Source of the DNA: Spirochaetota bacterium
GTDB lineage: Bacteria; Spirochaetota; Spirochaetia; Treponematales; Rectinemataceae
Reading direction: 5' to 3'
DNA: 11,211 nucleotides
Assembly (NCBI GenBank): GCA_029265255.1
Contig: JAJUJQ010000028.1
Span: 1-11,211 of the forward strand
This document shows, one piece after another, positions 1 to 7,160 of this stretch. Made by a program: the position numbers and the translations under genes. Every line of letters begins with the position of its first letter. Positions within the stretch are counted from its first letter, which is position 1. A model generated the notes under the pieces. That model was not told where the DNA came from. It worked only from the letters and a program-made list of their open reading frames with translations, and did not search any database.

Positions 1-1
1 A

Positions 2-139
2 AAGGCTGCTATAAAAATTGAAACAAAACAATATTCACCGACGATGGAAAAATCAAAACGGCAGTCGTTGATTGAAGGGTGGACATCCGCGGTTCTTCAG
101 ACAATCTCTCGAAAGGTTGATCAAACCAAGGGACTATAA
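2..139 (+). CDS. C-terminal fragment of a glycerol-kinase-like (FGGY) kinase, 5' end outside window
   Basis: An open frame runs from the left window edge (second base) to a TAA at 137-139, giving 45 residues. The segment YSPTMEKSKRQSLIEGW followed by TSAVLQT resembles the extreme C-terminus of glycerol kinase: F/Y-x-P-x-M/I, then a charged stretch, then the GW(K)xAV(K)RT helix. If correct, the full enzyme phosphorylates glycerol to glycerol-3-phosphate in the cytoplasm. No catalytic residue falls inside the visible piece, so the assignment rests on the C-terminal signature alone. The gene runs toward the corA remnant and its stop lies 15 bases from the end of that remnant. I see no clear terminator between them. 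Another FGGY-family kinase is possible. Confidence 0.55.
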   Translation, partial: KAAIKIETKQYSPTMEKSKRQSLIEGWTSAVLQTISRKVDQTKGL

Positions 140-154
140 AACGGATCGATATCC

Positions 155-340
155 TTACTCCTTCACCTTAAAATAAATGGGCCATGTCCCTGTTCGCTTC
201 GCTGAGATTGAGTTCGATCATGGAGGCTGTGTGTCCGCGGTAGGACTTGAGCGCCTCGATCGCCTGGACCGTGTTTTCGTACAGGTCGCGGAGATGCGGC
301 TTAGCATCCATCTGGATCGAGTCCCTGCGCGCGAGCGCGG
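155..340 (-). pseudogene. Degraded corA (Mg2+/Co2+ channel) remnant with transmembrane region deleted
   Basis: Read on the minus strand, the sequence encodes RDSIQMDAKPHLRDLYENTV, then QAIEALKSYRGHTASMIELN and LSEANRDMA. This is the cytoplasmic stalk helix of CorA just before its first membrane segment. In the intact corA at the right end of the window the same point continues into the membrane region and the GMN motif. Here it jumps straight to bases matching the last codons of that gene: 158-179 matches 10968-10989 at 18 of 22 bases, encoding IYFKVKE in a shifted frame. About 160 bp, covering both membrane helices and GMN, is therefore missing. The original frame now stops at 168-170; the shifted frame ends at 155-157. 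Upstream, homology fades near 335-345, just before the stop of the EamA gene, so the N-terminal domain is also gone. The left boundary is firm and the right boundary approximate. Confidence 0.78.
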
Positions 341-355
341 GTCTGCTTGGCCTTT

Positions 356-1396
356 TTATGAATGCGTGTGCCGGTGGTGAATGTCCGGATAGTGCTGATG
401 ACTGTGCGTGATAGGCTCATGCGTGTGCTCATGGATGTGCCGAAGATGTGGGTTGAAATTGTCCTCGTGTATATGAGTATGATGGGCATCATCGTGGCTG
501 TGCAAGTGTATGTGCGTTATTTGTGCATGGCTGTGCAGATGATCATGTGAGGGAATATTGCTGAAAACGATGCCCGCAGCCAACGCGGCGATGGCGATCG
601 CGGTGGAGGGATCCACCGGCTCTTTCAGCAAAAAATGAGCCGCCGCGATGCCCCAGAAGGGCGAGGTGCTGAATAGAATTTGACTTCTCGTGGCCCCCAA
701 ATATTGTGCGGAAGTGATGTAGAGGAAAATGCTGAAACCATAAGAAACCACGCCGATGATGAGTGCGATGCAAATATGCGACGGTGACATCGAGTGAGCG
801 CCGATTATCGTACCTATGAGCAGGTTGATCGATCCACCCACCATGCCTTTGATGAAGGTCGTCGTTTGAGGGGTGATGCCATCGATGATGGCGGTGATCT
901 GGTTGTCGATTCCCCAGCAGATGCACGCGAGGAGCACAAATACCCCCGCGGTCAATCCGCTTGAGCGCTCTCTGTACGAGACTAATACCCCCGCAGATAA
1001 GGTCAGCAGTATGCCGATCAATGAATACTTGCCGATGTTTTCTTTAAAAAGTAGAAAACCGAGTATCGCGGTGGCCACAAGTTCAAGATTGAGCCATATG
1101 GAGACGGACATTGCGTTCGCGGCGCGGAGCCCCAGCATGAGAAAAAGCGGGCCCAAGAGACCGCCAAACAGGATGATGCCGAGTATATATTTGGATGACG
1201 CAGATGCACGAAGACTCTGGAGGACGAATTTTCTGTGGGAAATGATATAGGGCAGAAATGCCAATCCAGAGCCAATATACAATAGCCCAGCCAGCTGAAA
1301 GCTGTTCAGGTAGGATAGGGACATCTTGCTTATCGGCGTGGCGAGGCCGAAGAGCAGGCCACTGCATAGACCTAAAATAATGGGAAATATTTTCAT
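356..1396 (-). CDS. EamA/DMT-family permease with long C-terminal His-rich tail
   Basis: A drug/metabolite-transporter (EamA) protein: about 280 residues hold ten hydrophobic segments in two similar halves, with typical motifs such as LEL-x-ATAILGFLLFKE at the end of half one and FSTSPFWGI...LLKEP in half two. After the last helix comes a 65-residue tail with 24 histidines, mostly HxH and HH pairs (for example HSHAQITHIHLHSHDDAHH), ending HHRHTHS. Such a tail is expected to bind Zn, Ni, Co or Cu, and ordinary EamA proteins lack it. I infer a metal exporter or metal-regulated permease of the inner membrane. Start: ATG at 1394-1396 (MKIFPIILGL) puts the first helix at the N-terminus. An in-frame ATG at 1421-1423 would add nine residues, and neither has a good ribosome-binding site. 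The gene diverges from copB and ends about 15 bp before the corA remnant. Confidence 0.85.
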   Translation of the reverse strand: MKIFPIILGLCSGLLFGLATPISKMSLSYLNSFQLAGLLYIGSGLAFLPYIISHRKFVLQSLRASASSKYILGIILFGGLLGPLFLMLGLRAANAMSVSIWLNLELVATAILGFLLFKENIGKYSLIGILLTLSAGVLVSYRERSSGLTAGVFVLLACICWGIDNQITAIIDGITPQTTTFIKGMVGGSINLLIGTIIGAHSMSPSHICIALIIGVVSYGFSIFLYITSAQYLGATRSQILFSTSPFWGIAAAHFLLKEPVDPSTAIAIAALAAGIVFSNIPSHDHLHSHAQITHIHLHSHDDAHHTHIHEDNFNPHLRHIHEHTHEPITHSHQHYPDIHHRHTHS

Positions 1397-1505
1397 ATCA
1401 TCAGTACTATACCCTGCATTCATAAGAAATTCACGTGCAGCACATGTTCTTGTACTATACTAAATGGTGTACTCCAGATTTTTTCTGAATGGAGGTTGAA
1501 ACAAT
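1397..1505. promoter_or_regulatory. Divergent control region between the EamA permease gene and copB
   Basis: The copB side has a -10-like TATACT at 1456-1461 and a strong ribosome-binding site GGAGG at 1491-1495, ten bases before the ATG. No convincing -35 sits 17 bp upstream. That spot instead holds a perfect inverted repeat GTGC-A-GCAC (1435-1443) beside CACGTG (1432-1437). The nonamer GTACTATAC occurs twice in direct orientation, at 1404-1412 and 1452-1460, 48 bp apart. The second copy overlaps the copB -10, and its complement offers TATAGT as a -10 for the opposite gene. This arrangement suits shared regulation of both transporter genes, but the regulator and its binding site are inferred, not shown. 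Confidence 0.45.
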
Positions 1506-3593
1506 ATGGAACACCATGAAATGGACAAGGGTTCGTCCGAGCATTCGATGCACCACGATCATTCGCAGCACGATGTACATGTGGCGCATGCGCATCAATC
1601 TGAACATGAGAGTCATCACGATCATGCAGGCCATCACGACCACAGCGGCCACCATCTGGCAATGATCAAAGATTTTCGTCGCAGGTTCTATATCTCGCTG
1701 GTCATAACGCTGCCTGTGCTCGCGCTGTCTGAATTCATGAAGCTCGTTTTCGGATTCTCGCTGTCGTTTCCGGGATCTTCGTTTGTCCTCTTTGCCCTTG
1801 CGACGTTCATTTATTTTTATGGGGGCTTTCCATTTCTCAAGGGGTTCGTAGATGAGATTCGCCAAAAAACGCCAGGGATGATGACGCTCATAGCTCTGGC
1901 AATATCCGTCGCCTATATCTATAGCGCGGCAGTGACCTTCAACTTGATTTCAGGCAATAATTTTTACTGGGAATTGGCGACACTCATCGACATCATGCTC
2001 GCAGGTCACTGGATCGAAATGGTTTCGGTGGTCGGGGCGTCCAACGCGCTGGAGAAACTTGCGCGCCTCATGCCTGAAGTGGCTCATAGAAAGAGAGATT
2101 CGAACATCGAGGATATCCCTCTCTCCGAGGTTGCGCGAGGCGATATTCTTGTCATTAAACCTGGAGAAAAGATTCCCGCAGATGGCATCGTGGTGCGCGG
2201 GCACAGTTTTGTGAATGAATCTCTACTCACTGGCGAGTCGAAGCCGGTTGAGAAAGAAACAGGGGCGCGTGTGATCGGCGGGGCTATCAACGCCGACGGA
2301 ACGCTCGATATCAGAGTCGAAGGAACCGGCGCGGACAGCTACCTCGCAAAAGTGATCAATATGGTTCGTCAGGCACAGGAGACAAAATCGAAGACTCAGG
2401 CGCTCTCGGACAAGGCGGCTTTTTGGCTCACGATAGTGTCGATAACAGTCGGTGCCTCGACGTTTATCGCATGGCTCCTCGCCGGCAAGGGAACCGAATT
2501 TTCGATTACGCGAATGGTGACGGTGATGGTGATCACTTGCCCCCACGCACTTGGACTGGCCATCCCGCTTGTCGTGGCGGTCTCGACGTCAAAATCCGCA
2601 CAGCATGGCCTCTTGATCCGAAACCGGACCGCGTTTGAGAATGCACGTAAAATCACCGCGGTTCTTTTTGATAAAACGGGAACGTTGACTGCCGGGAGTT
2701 TTGAAGTGACAAGCGTAGTATCGCACGCAGAAGGTTGGGACGAGAAAAGGATACTGTCGTATGCTGCATCGCTTGAGAGTCCTTCTGAGCACCCGATAGC
2801 GCAAGGAATTGTTCGGAAGGCCCAGCGCTCAGGGGTTGGATTGAAGGAAGTGACCGATTTTCTCGCCCACAAAGGAGAGGGCGTCGAGGGCAAGGTAGAA
2901 GGCGTCGGCGTGGCGGTGGTGAGCCCACGCGCCCTTGCAGCTGCAAACATGGCCGTTCCTCGCGGCGCTGAAGGCAAAGCTGGCGTCACGAGGGTGTTTG
3001 TCGTGGTTGACCATGCGATCGTCGGTTCTATAGGCCTTTCCGATGCGATACGTCCAGATGCTGCCAAAGCCATAGAGACGCTTCAGAAGCGGGGCATAAA
3101 ATGCTATATGGTGACGGGGGACAATAGGGAAACAGCGAAAGCTGTCTCGGAAGAGCTTGGAATGGACGGGTATTTCGCGGAAGTCCTGCCTGACGAGAAA
3201 CAGATGAAAGTCAAGGAACTTCAGAGCCATGGCGAATTTGTCGCCATGACAGGAGATGGAGTCAACGATGCTCCGGCGCTGGCCCAAGCGGACATTGGTA
3301 TCGCCGTAGGCTCTGGCACCGATGTCGCCGCAGCGACCGCGGATATCGTGCTCGTCAATTCGAACCCCTCCGATATCGTTTCGTTGATCCTTTTTGGAAG
3401 CGCGACCTATCGAAAAATGATTCAGAACCTGGCATGGGCGACCGGGTACAATGTCGTCGCAATTCCCCTCGCGGCGGGGATATTGTATAACCAAGGGATT
3501 TTGCTTTCCCCGGCGCTCGGCGCGGTATTCATGTCATTGAGCACCATAATTGTCGCGATCAACGCGAGATTGCTCAAGGTCGAGCGGATATAA
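1506..3593 (+). CDS. copB: CopB-type (P1B, CPH motif) heavy-metal-translocating ATPase with His-rich N-terminus
   Basis: A 695-residue P-type ATPase that exports copper or silver across the inner membrane using ATP. The first 50 residues hold 19 histidines in place of a CxxC metal domain. Visible landmarks in order: actuator loop TGES 242-245; membrane metal-binding motif CPH 345-347 (ITCPHALGLAIPL), the hallmark of CopB as against CopA (CPC); phosphorylated Asp 389 in DKTGT 389-393; nucleotide-binding EHP 428-430; TGDN 537-540; hinge GDGVND 583-588; and the last helices with ATGYNVVAIP (645-654) and SPALGAVFMS (668-677). Length is normal for the family and no key motif is missing. The ATG at 1506 follows GGAGG by ten bases. 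The gene diverges from the His-tailed permease and overlaps the 3' end of the sensor-kinase gene by 20 bp. CopB members are assigned to Cu(II), Cu(I) or Ag(I), and sequence alone does not decide between them. Confidence 0.95.
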   Translation: MEHHEMDKGSSEHSMHHDHSQHDVHVAHAHQSEHESHHDHAGHHDHSGHHLAMIKDFRRRFYISLVITLPVLALSEFMKLVFGFSLSFPGSSFVLFALATFIYFYGGFPFLKGFVDEIRQKTPGMMTLIALAISVAYIYSAAVTFNLISGNNFYWELATLIDIMLAGHWIEMVSVVGASNALEKLARLMPEVAHRKRDSNIEDIPLSEVARGDILVIKPGEKIPADGIVVRGHSFVNESLLTGESKPVEKETGARVIGGAINADGTLDIRVEGTGADSYLAKVINMVRQAQETKSKTQALSDKAAFWLTIVSITVGASTFIAWLLAGKGTEFSITRMVTVMVITCPHALGLAIPLVVAVSTSKSAQHGLLIRNRTAFENARKITAVLFDKTGTLTAGSFEVTSVVSHAEGWDEKRILSYAASLESPSEHPIAQGIVRKAQRSGVGLKEVTDFLAHKGEGVEGKVEGVGVAVVSPRALAAANMAVPRGAEGKAGVTRVFVVVDHAIVGSIGLSDAIRPDAAKAIETLQKRGIKCYMVTGDNRETAKAVSEELGMDGYFAEVLPDEKQMKVKELQSHGEFVAMTGDGVNDAPALAQADIGIAVGSGTDVAAATADIVLVNSNPSDIVSLILFGSATYRKMIQNLAWATGYNVVAIPLAAGILYNQGILLSPALGAVFMSLSTIIVAINARLLKVERI

Positions 3594-5004
3594 ATAGTTC
3601 GACGATGAACGAAGCTCCGCCGAGGTTCGAGGTCTCCACGCGGATCGTACCGCCGTGAGCGCTGATGATCTGCTTGGTGATCGCGAGCCCGAGGCCTCTG
3701 CCACCGCTACTCGATGAGCGTGATTTGTCAATTCTATAAAAGCGTTCGAATATTTGCTCACGCTCAAGAGAAGGTATGCCAGGACCGGAATCATCGACTT
3801 GGATGCGAATCGATGTGGAGTCGACCCTATGCGCATGCACGCGAACTTTTCCTCCATTCGGGGTATATTTGACCGCGTTTGAAAGCAGGTTGTAGATCGC
3901 CTCGCTGAGCCAGAAGGAATCTGCCTCGACCGTCAAAGATGAATCTATTGGTTCCATCCAAAGGTCGATGTTTTTTTCTTGAGCCAAGGATCTGAATACC
4001 GTCAATGCGTGCCTGATCATCTCGGAGACATTGACTGAGCTCAGCGTCAATTCGAGTTTCCCCGATTCGATTATCTCAAGCTTTCTCAGTTTATCGATGA
4101 GGGAAGACAATCGGAGCGTCTCTTCGTACACCGATGACAGTACATTGGTATCCACGGGAAAGACGCCATCGAGCATGCCTTCGAGCGTGCCCTGTATCAG
4201 CGTCACAGGAGTGCGCAGCTCATGGGCTGCGTCGGCAATGATCTGCTTTTTCGCGTTTTCAAGATTATTCAGCTCACCGATCATGGCATTGAAGGAGATT
4301 GAGAGACTTCGGAGCTCCTCATCCCCTTCCGGGGATACAGAAACCTCGAAATCTCCCTGAGCGACGCGCTTCGCCGCATTATTGAGCGATGCGATAGGCC
4401 TCGTAATCCTCGAAGAAAAAACCAAACTGAGAAAAAATGCCAGACAAGAAGAGATGAGTATTCCCAGAATGAGCGATCGAAGCACAGAATCGAGGAAATG
4501 TTGATTCATTCCAGTCAGCGACGAATCGATCATCGAACCGACCAGTACCGTACCGACTCGTCTTGAGCCGGAGATGATGGGGATGCCACTGCGCAGATGG
4601 GCGGCCGGATGTACGGTGTGCAAGATTTTCTCGGCCGAGTCCGCCACAATGACACCGGAGCTGTCCGCTACAGCGATGCGATCCGAGAGCAGCGCGCTGA
4701 TGGTTTGTTTTGAATATGCGCTGAGGGCGCTGGAGGATGGTTCCCCATGGATACGATCATCAATGCTCTGAAAAACAATCTGGGGCATTTCTGAGAGAAA
4801 GGCTTGCAGCCCATCCCAACTTTTATGTTCAGCATAGTATTCGGCAAAAATGGAAGCATACATCTGCGCTTTTTCAGAATCACCTGAAAACACAAATGAA
4901 CGGAAAAGGCTCTGCGTTGAGTTTTGAATGAAGACAAACGAAACACCGGCGACGACGGCGATGATGAAGAAAAACGAAAGCGACAATCTGGTCTTGAGTT
5001 TCAT
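3574..5004 (-). CDS. Membrane sensor histidine kinase of an OmpR-type two-component system
   Basis: This 476-residue kinase senses an envelope signal and phosphorylates the regulator encoded just upstream. Domains: membrane helix at about 8-27; extracytoplasmic sensor region at about 28-173 with no recognisable metal cluster; second helix at about 174-197; HAMP at about 198-250 (RITRPIASLNNAAKRVAQGD); HisKA with phospho-acceptor His261 in DAAHELRTP; and an ATPase domain with N-box YNLLSNAVKYTPNGG (371-385), G1 DDSGPGIP (404-411), F-box FERFYRIDKS (419-428) and G2 GGRGLGLAI (434-442). All catalytic boxes are intact. Its ATG overlaps the regulator's stop (ATGA at 5001-5004), so the two are translationally coupled, with GGAG upstream as a modest ribosome-binding site. 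Its 3' end overlaps copB tail-to-tail. The context suggests a metal-responsive (CusS-like) sensor, but the signal is inferred from neighbours only. Confidence 0.92.
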   Translation of the reverse strand: MKLKTRLSLSFFFIIAVVAGVSFVFIQNSTQSLFRSFVFSGDSEKAQMYASIFAEYYAEHKSWDGLQAFLSEMPQIVFQSIDDRIHGEPSSSALSAYSKQTISALLSDRIAVADSSGVIVADSAEKILHTVHPAAHLRSGIPIISGSRRVGTVLVGSMIDSSLTGMNQHFLDSVLRSLILGILISSCLAFFLSLVFSSRITRPIASLNNAAKRVAQGDFEVSVSPEGDEELRSLSISFNAMIGELNNLENAKKQIIADAAHELRTPVTLIQGTLEGMLDGVFPVDTNVLSSVYEETLRLSSLIDKLRKLEIIESGKLELTLSSVNVSEMIRHALTVFRSLAQEKNIDLWMEPIDSSLTVEADSFWLSEAIYNLLSNAVKYTPNGGKVRVHAHRVDSTSIRIQVDDSGPGIPSLEREQIFERFYRIDKSRSSSSGGRGLGLAITKQIISAHGGTIRVETSNLGGASFIVELFISARP

Positions 5005-5696
5005 TCAGGCTGCTCCAGAAATTTGTACCCTATACCTCGAACGGTTCCGATAAATCGAGGACTTTCCATGTCATCGCCGAGCGCTTTTCTGATGTTTTTG
5101 ATATGTGCATCGATCGTCCTCTCATAGCCCTGATACGACGAACCAAGGCAGCCTTCAAGAATTTCCATCCGGGTAAATACTCTCCCTGGCTCTCTCATAA
5201 GAAATGCTAAAATATCGATTTGTACCGTAGTGAGTGGCACGTGGTGCCCGTTGAGAAGCACCTCTCTCCGCTTCAGGTCGACCTCGAGAGCACCTCGCGT
5301 GAGGATCGCAGGTTCTCCCTCTTGGACTTGCGGCGAGGCCCGCCTCAGCACGGCACGAATTCGGGCAAGCAACTCGCGCAGGCTGAATGGCTTGATCACA
5401 TAGTCATCAGCGCCGATTTCAAGGCCTACTATTCTATCAACCTCATCGGCTTTCGCAGAAAGAAAAATGATGGGGACAGACGATACTTTCCTCACTTCGC
5501 GAGCGACTTCTAGGCCATCTGCTCCTGGCATGGCGACATCGAGTATGAGGCAATCGGGATTTTTGGATTTGAAAAGATCTATCGCCTGAAGCCCATCGAA
5601 GGCCACAATGGTAGTGTAGCCGGAAGTCTCGAGATATTGAGAAATCATTTTTGCGATTTTCTGCTCATCATCTGCGATGAGGATTTTTGATGACAC
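5001..5696 (-). CDS. OmpR/PhoB-family response regulator
   Basis: A 231-residue DNA-binding regulator partnering the kinase that follows it. The receiver domain (about 4-115) shows the acidic pair D9/D10, phospho-acceptor D53 in LILDVAMPGADG, S80 at the switch position and K102 in VIKPFS. The winged-helix effector (about 133-227) has the PhoB-type pattern: LTTVQIDILAFLMREPGRVF, the recognition region RTIDAHIKNIRKAL, and the wing FIGTVRGIGYKF. The start is GTG (5694-5696), chosen because GAGGTA lies seven bases upstream and the receiver begins immediately (SSKILIADDEQ). It is first in a two-gene operon with its own promoter. By location it may control copB, the His-tailed permease or the PepSY gene; that target set is inference. 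Confidence 0.93.
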   Translation of the reverse strand: MSSKILIADDEQKIAKMISQYLETSGYTTIVAFDGLQAIDLFKSKNPDCLILDVAMPGADGLEVAREVRKVSSVPIIFLSAKADEVDRIVGLEIGADDYVIKPFSLRELLARIRAVLRRASPQVQEGEPAILTRGALEVDLKRREVLLNGHHVPLTTVQIDILAFLMREPGRVFTRMEILEGCLGSSYQGYERTIDAHIKNIRKALGDDMESPRFIGTVRGIGYKFLEQPE

Positions 5697-5703
5697 GGTA
5701 TGC

Positions 5704-5758
5704 TACCTCAAGAGTAATCAAATCTGACATATCATACCGTGAAATTTCGGGAAAACAA
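5704..5758 (-). promoter_or_regulatory. Promoter and ribosome-binding site of the response regulator-kinase operon
   Basis: On the minus strand, TTGTTT (complement of 5753-5758) is followed by a 16-bp spacer and TATGAT (complement of 5731-5736). Transcription would begin near 5724, leaving a leader of about 27 bases with GAGGTA (complement of 5704-5709) before the GTG start. The spacer contains a perfect palindrome GAAATTTC (5741-5748), a possible operator. The insertion sequence ends 36 bp upstream of the -35 element, so this promoter appears undamaged. Confidence 0.55.
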
Positions 5759-5785
5759 AGGGAACTTTCGGAGAACCAGAAATCT

Positions 5786-5794
5786 AAAGGAGCC
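5786..5794. repeat. Left target-site duplication of the insertion sequence
   Basis: AAAGGAGCC directly abuts the left terminal inverted repeat. It matches AAAGGGGCC at 7094-7102, directly outside the right end, in 8 of 9 bases. A 9-bp duplication is expected from staggered target cutting; the one mismatch suggests some time has passed since insertion. Confidence 0.72.
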
Positions 5795-5817
5795 ATTAGT
5801 GCTCTCAAGCTTGGGTA
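5795..5817 (+). repeat. Left terminal inverted repeat of the insertion sequence
   Basis: The repeat begins ATTAGTGCTCTCAAGC and runs 23 bases. Its reverse complement recurs at 7071-7093 with a single difference at the eighth base (C here, T in the other end read inward). Weaker similarity continues inward in both ends around GGTT and AAGGG. Confidence 0.85.
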
Positions 5818-5870
5818 TGGGCTTTGGTTTGAGAAGGGCATTGGTTGATATTCTTTCATAGGCGAGCGCT

Positions 5871-6998
5871 TCAATCGAGGGCCAGGGAGGGGAGGTAGGC
5901 AGGCTTCTGCGTTCCCGGGGTCAGCCAGCGTTTTTGCCAGGTTTTGCGCATGGGTGGGGTCAAGGGGCTGAGGGAGAGGAAGGCGCGGGTAGAAAAGAGG
6001 CGTTGTTCGAGGTTGTGCAACAGGGATGGATCGATGCCGGAGGCCTCGGCATGGGAGCGGGGTTGGTGGGAGGCGGGTCTGCGGATACGGAAGGGTTTGA
6101 GGTAGTTGTGCCAGGCGAGGTAGGCCCAGAGGCGCATCATGCCGTTGGCGACGTTGCGGTTGAAGCAAGACGTTTCGCGGTGGTGGTTGGCGAGGTCTTT
6201 TCTGAGCTCGCGGTCGAGGTAGTTGGAAGGGAACAGGGGGTTGTGGAATGTGCGGGGCAGGCGGGAAGAGACGGTGAGGTGAACAAGCCTGGAGTCTCTG
6301 TCACCCCAGAAGGCGGGATGATGGTGCACGACGCGGGCGTAGTCTGGTTTTTCATCGGTGATGAGGACGAAGGGGGACTGGGGCTGAGGGGGTTGGAGGG
6401 CAAGGCAGCTCTGGAGCACGTCGCTAAAGGAACGAGTGATGGCGCCGCGTTCGAGCGGGAGGGAGGCATAGAGGGTTTTTGCCTTTGCCTTTTGCGCTTT
6501 ACGCATGGTGCCTGAGCGTTTGCGAGAGCAGTGGCTGACCTCGAGGACGAAGCAGCTTGAGCGGCCGACGGCAATGGGGATTTCGCTGGGGAAGTACTGG
6601 GAGCAGTCGAAAGAGACAAAGCCGTCGATACAGATGTCTTCCGTGCTCCGTCTTTTCTGGAGCATCTGGGCGTGGAGGGCGATGCCCTGGCGCGCCAGGC
6701 GATCGATGCGATTGGTCAGCAGGGACAGCGAGCAGCCCAGTGCACGGCTCATTCCCCGCAGACTGCCCCCATTGACCAGGCGAAACAGTACCTCCCGATA
6801 GGCAATAGGACGCTTCAGGTAGTAGTGGGTTGAAAAGGTCTGAGTGGAAAACCGTCTGCCGCAGCGTGGACAGCGAAACCTGTGGACCTTTCCAAAGGCC
6901 TTGGTCGAATACCAGCCTATGGCCCAGGCCCAGGGCCAGGATGGTGCCTGGCGGTGGTAGGCGCAGCGGGGGTTGGGACAAAAGGCAAACCAGTGCAT
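5871..6998 (-). CDS. Transposase with N-terminal zinc ribbon, HTH and DDE-type catalytic region
   Basis: A 375-residue transposase that would cut and join the ends of its own element. The N-terminus has a four-cysteine zinc ribbon (C7, C12, C43, C46: FCPNPRC ... FRCPRCGRRF). A helix-turn-helix follows at about 74-105 (VNGGSLRGMSRALGCSLSLL). Candidate catalytic acids are D125 or D131 in CIDGFVSFDCSQ, D215 in VLITDEKPDY, and E275 in HHRETSCFNRNVANGMMRLW; the segment after E275 has the Asn- and Arg-containing helix usual for this class. The ATG at 6996-6998 follows GGAGG by six bases. The frame is intact, so the protein may be active. The C-terminal ~65 residues are Pro/Ser/Arg-rich and unassigned. 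The IS family is uncertain. Confidence 0.85.
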   Translation of the reverse strand: MHWFAFCPNPRCAYHRQAPSWPWAWAIGWYSTKAFGKVHRFRCPRCGRRFSTQTFSTHYYLKRPIAYREVLFRLVNGGSLRGMSRALGCSLSLLTNRIDRLARQGIALHAQMLQKRRSTEDICIDGFVSFDCSQYFPSEIPIAVGRSSCFVLEVSHCSRKRSGTMRKAQKAKAKTLYASLPLERGAITRSFSDVLQSCLALQPPQPQSPFVLITDEKPDYARVVHHHPAFWGDRDSRLVHLTVSSRLPRTFHNPLFPSNYLDRELRKDLANHHRETSCFNRNVANGMMRLWAYLAWHNYLKPFRIRRPASHQPRSHAEASGIDPSLLHNLEQRLFSTRAFLSLSPLTPPMRKTWQKRWLTPGTQKPAYLPSLALD

Positions 6999-7070
6999 GT
7001 TTTTCCTCCATGACCACGATGGTGGTTCATAGAGGTATTCGCGTTCTCCTATCCCTTCCGCTTCAACCTT

Positions 7071-7093
7071 TACCCAAGCTTGAGAACACTAAT
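7071..7093 (-). repeat. Right terminal inverted repeat of the insertion sequence
   Basis: The sequence from TACCCAAGCTTGAGAACA to AAT is the inverted partner of 5795-5817, matching 22 of 23 bases. It marks the 5' side of the transposase gene, about 70 bases upstream of its ATG. Confidence 0.85.
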
Positions 7094-7102
7094 AAAGGGG
7101 CC
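7094..7102. repeat. Right target-site duplication of the insertion sequence
   Basis: AAAGGGGCC directly follows the right terminal repeat and copies AAAGGAGCC at 5786-5794 with one mismatch. The pre-insertion site would have lain just downstream of the intrinsic terminator of the PepSY gene. Confidence 0.72.
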
Positions 7103-7110
7103 GCCACAAG

Positions 7111-7152
7111 AAAAAAATGCTGTGCCCGACGGAAGCCTGTCAGGCACAGCAT
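7111..7152 (-). terminator. Strong intrinsic terminator of the PepSY-like gene
   Basis: Bases 7117-7130 (ATGCTGTGCCCGAC) pair with 7139-7152 (GTCAGGCACAGCAT) to form a 14-bp stem with one G-T wobble and an 8-base loop. On the minus strand the stem is followed by a run of seven T (complement of 7111-7117). The stem begins eight bases past the PepSY stop codon. It should keep that transcript from entering the insertion sequence and the regulator operon. Confidence 0.9.
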
Positions 7153-7160
7153 CGCAAAAA

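Larger units (their letters stand above)
5795..7093 (-). mobile_element. Complete insertion sequence, about 1.3 kb, single transposase gene
   Basis: A 1299-bp element bounded by 23-bp terminal inverted repeats (5795-5817 and 7071-7093, one mismatch) and flanked by a 9-bp direct repeat with one mismatch. It carries one minus-strand gene filling most of its length, with about 55 bp of non-coding sequence at the left and about 70 bp at the right. It sits between the terminator of the PepSY gene and the promoter of the response-regulator operon, so it breaks no gene visible here. The zinc-ribbon plus HTH plus DDE layout and 9-bp duplication recall IS1-type elements, but the tips (ATTAGTG) are not the usual IS1 ends, so I leave the family open. 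Confidence 0.88.

Noticed and set aside
360..560. Short GTG/CAT-rich repeating units resembling a tandem repeat or CRISPR-like array
   Set aside because: They are codons for HxH runs in the permease tail; spacing is irregular and there are no unique spacers.
2396..3073. Long minus-strand open frame within copB
   Set aside because: The frame is complementary to conserved ATPase motifs, has a Ser/Thr/Ala-rich product and shows no ribosome-binding site.
5934..6515. Long open frame on the plus strand inside the insertion sequence
   Set aside because: It is antisense to the transposase, with a low-complexity Gly/Glu/Val product caused by GC-rich codons. The minus-strand gene has the zinc ribbon, HTH and a good ribosome-binding site.
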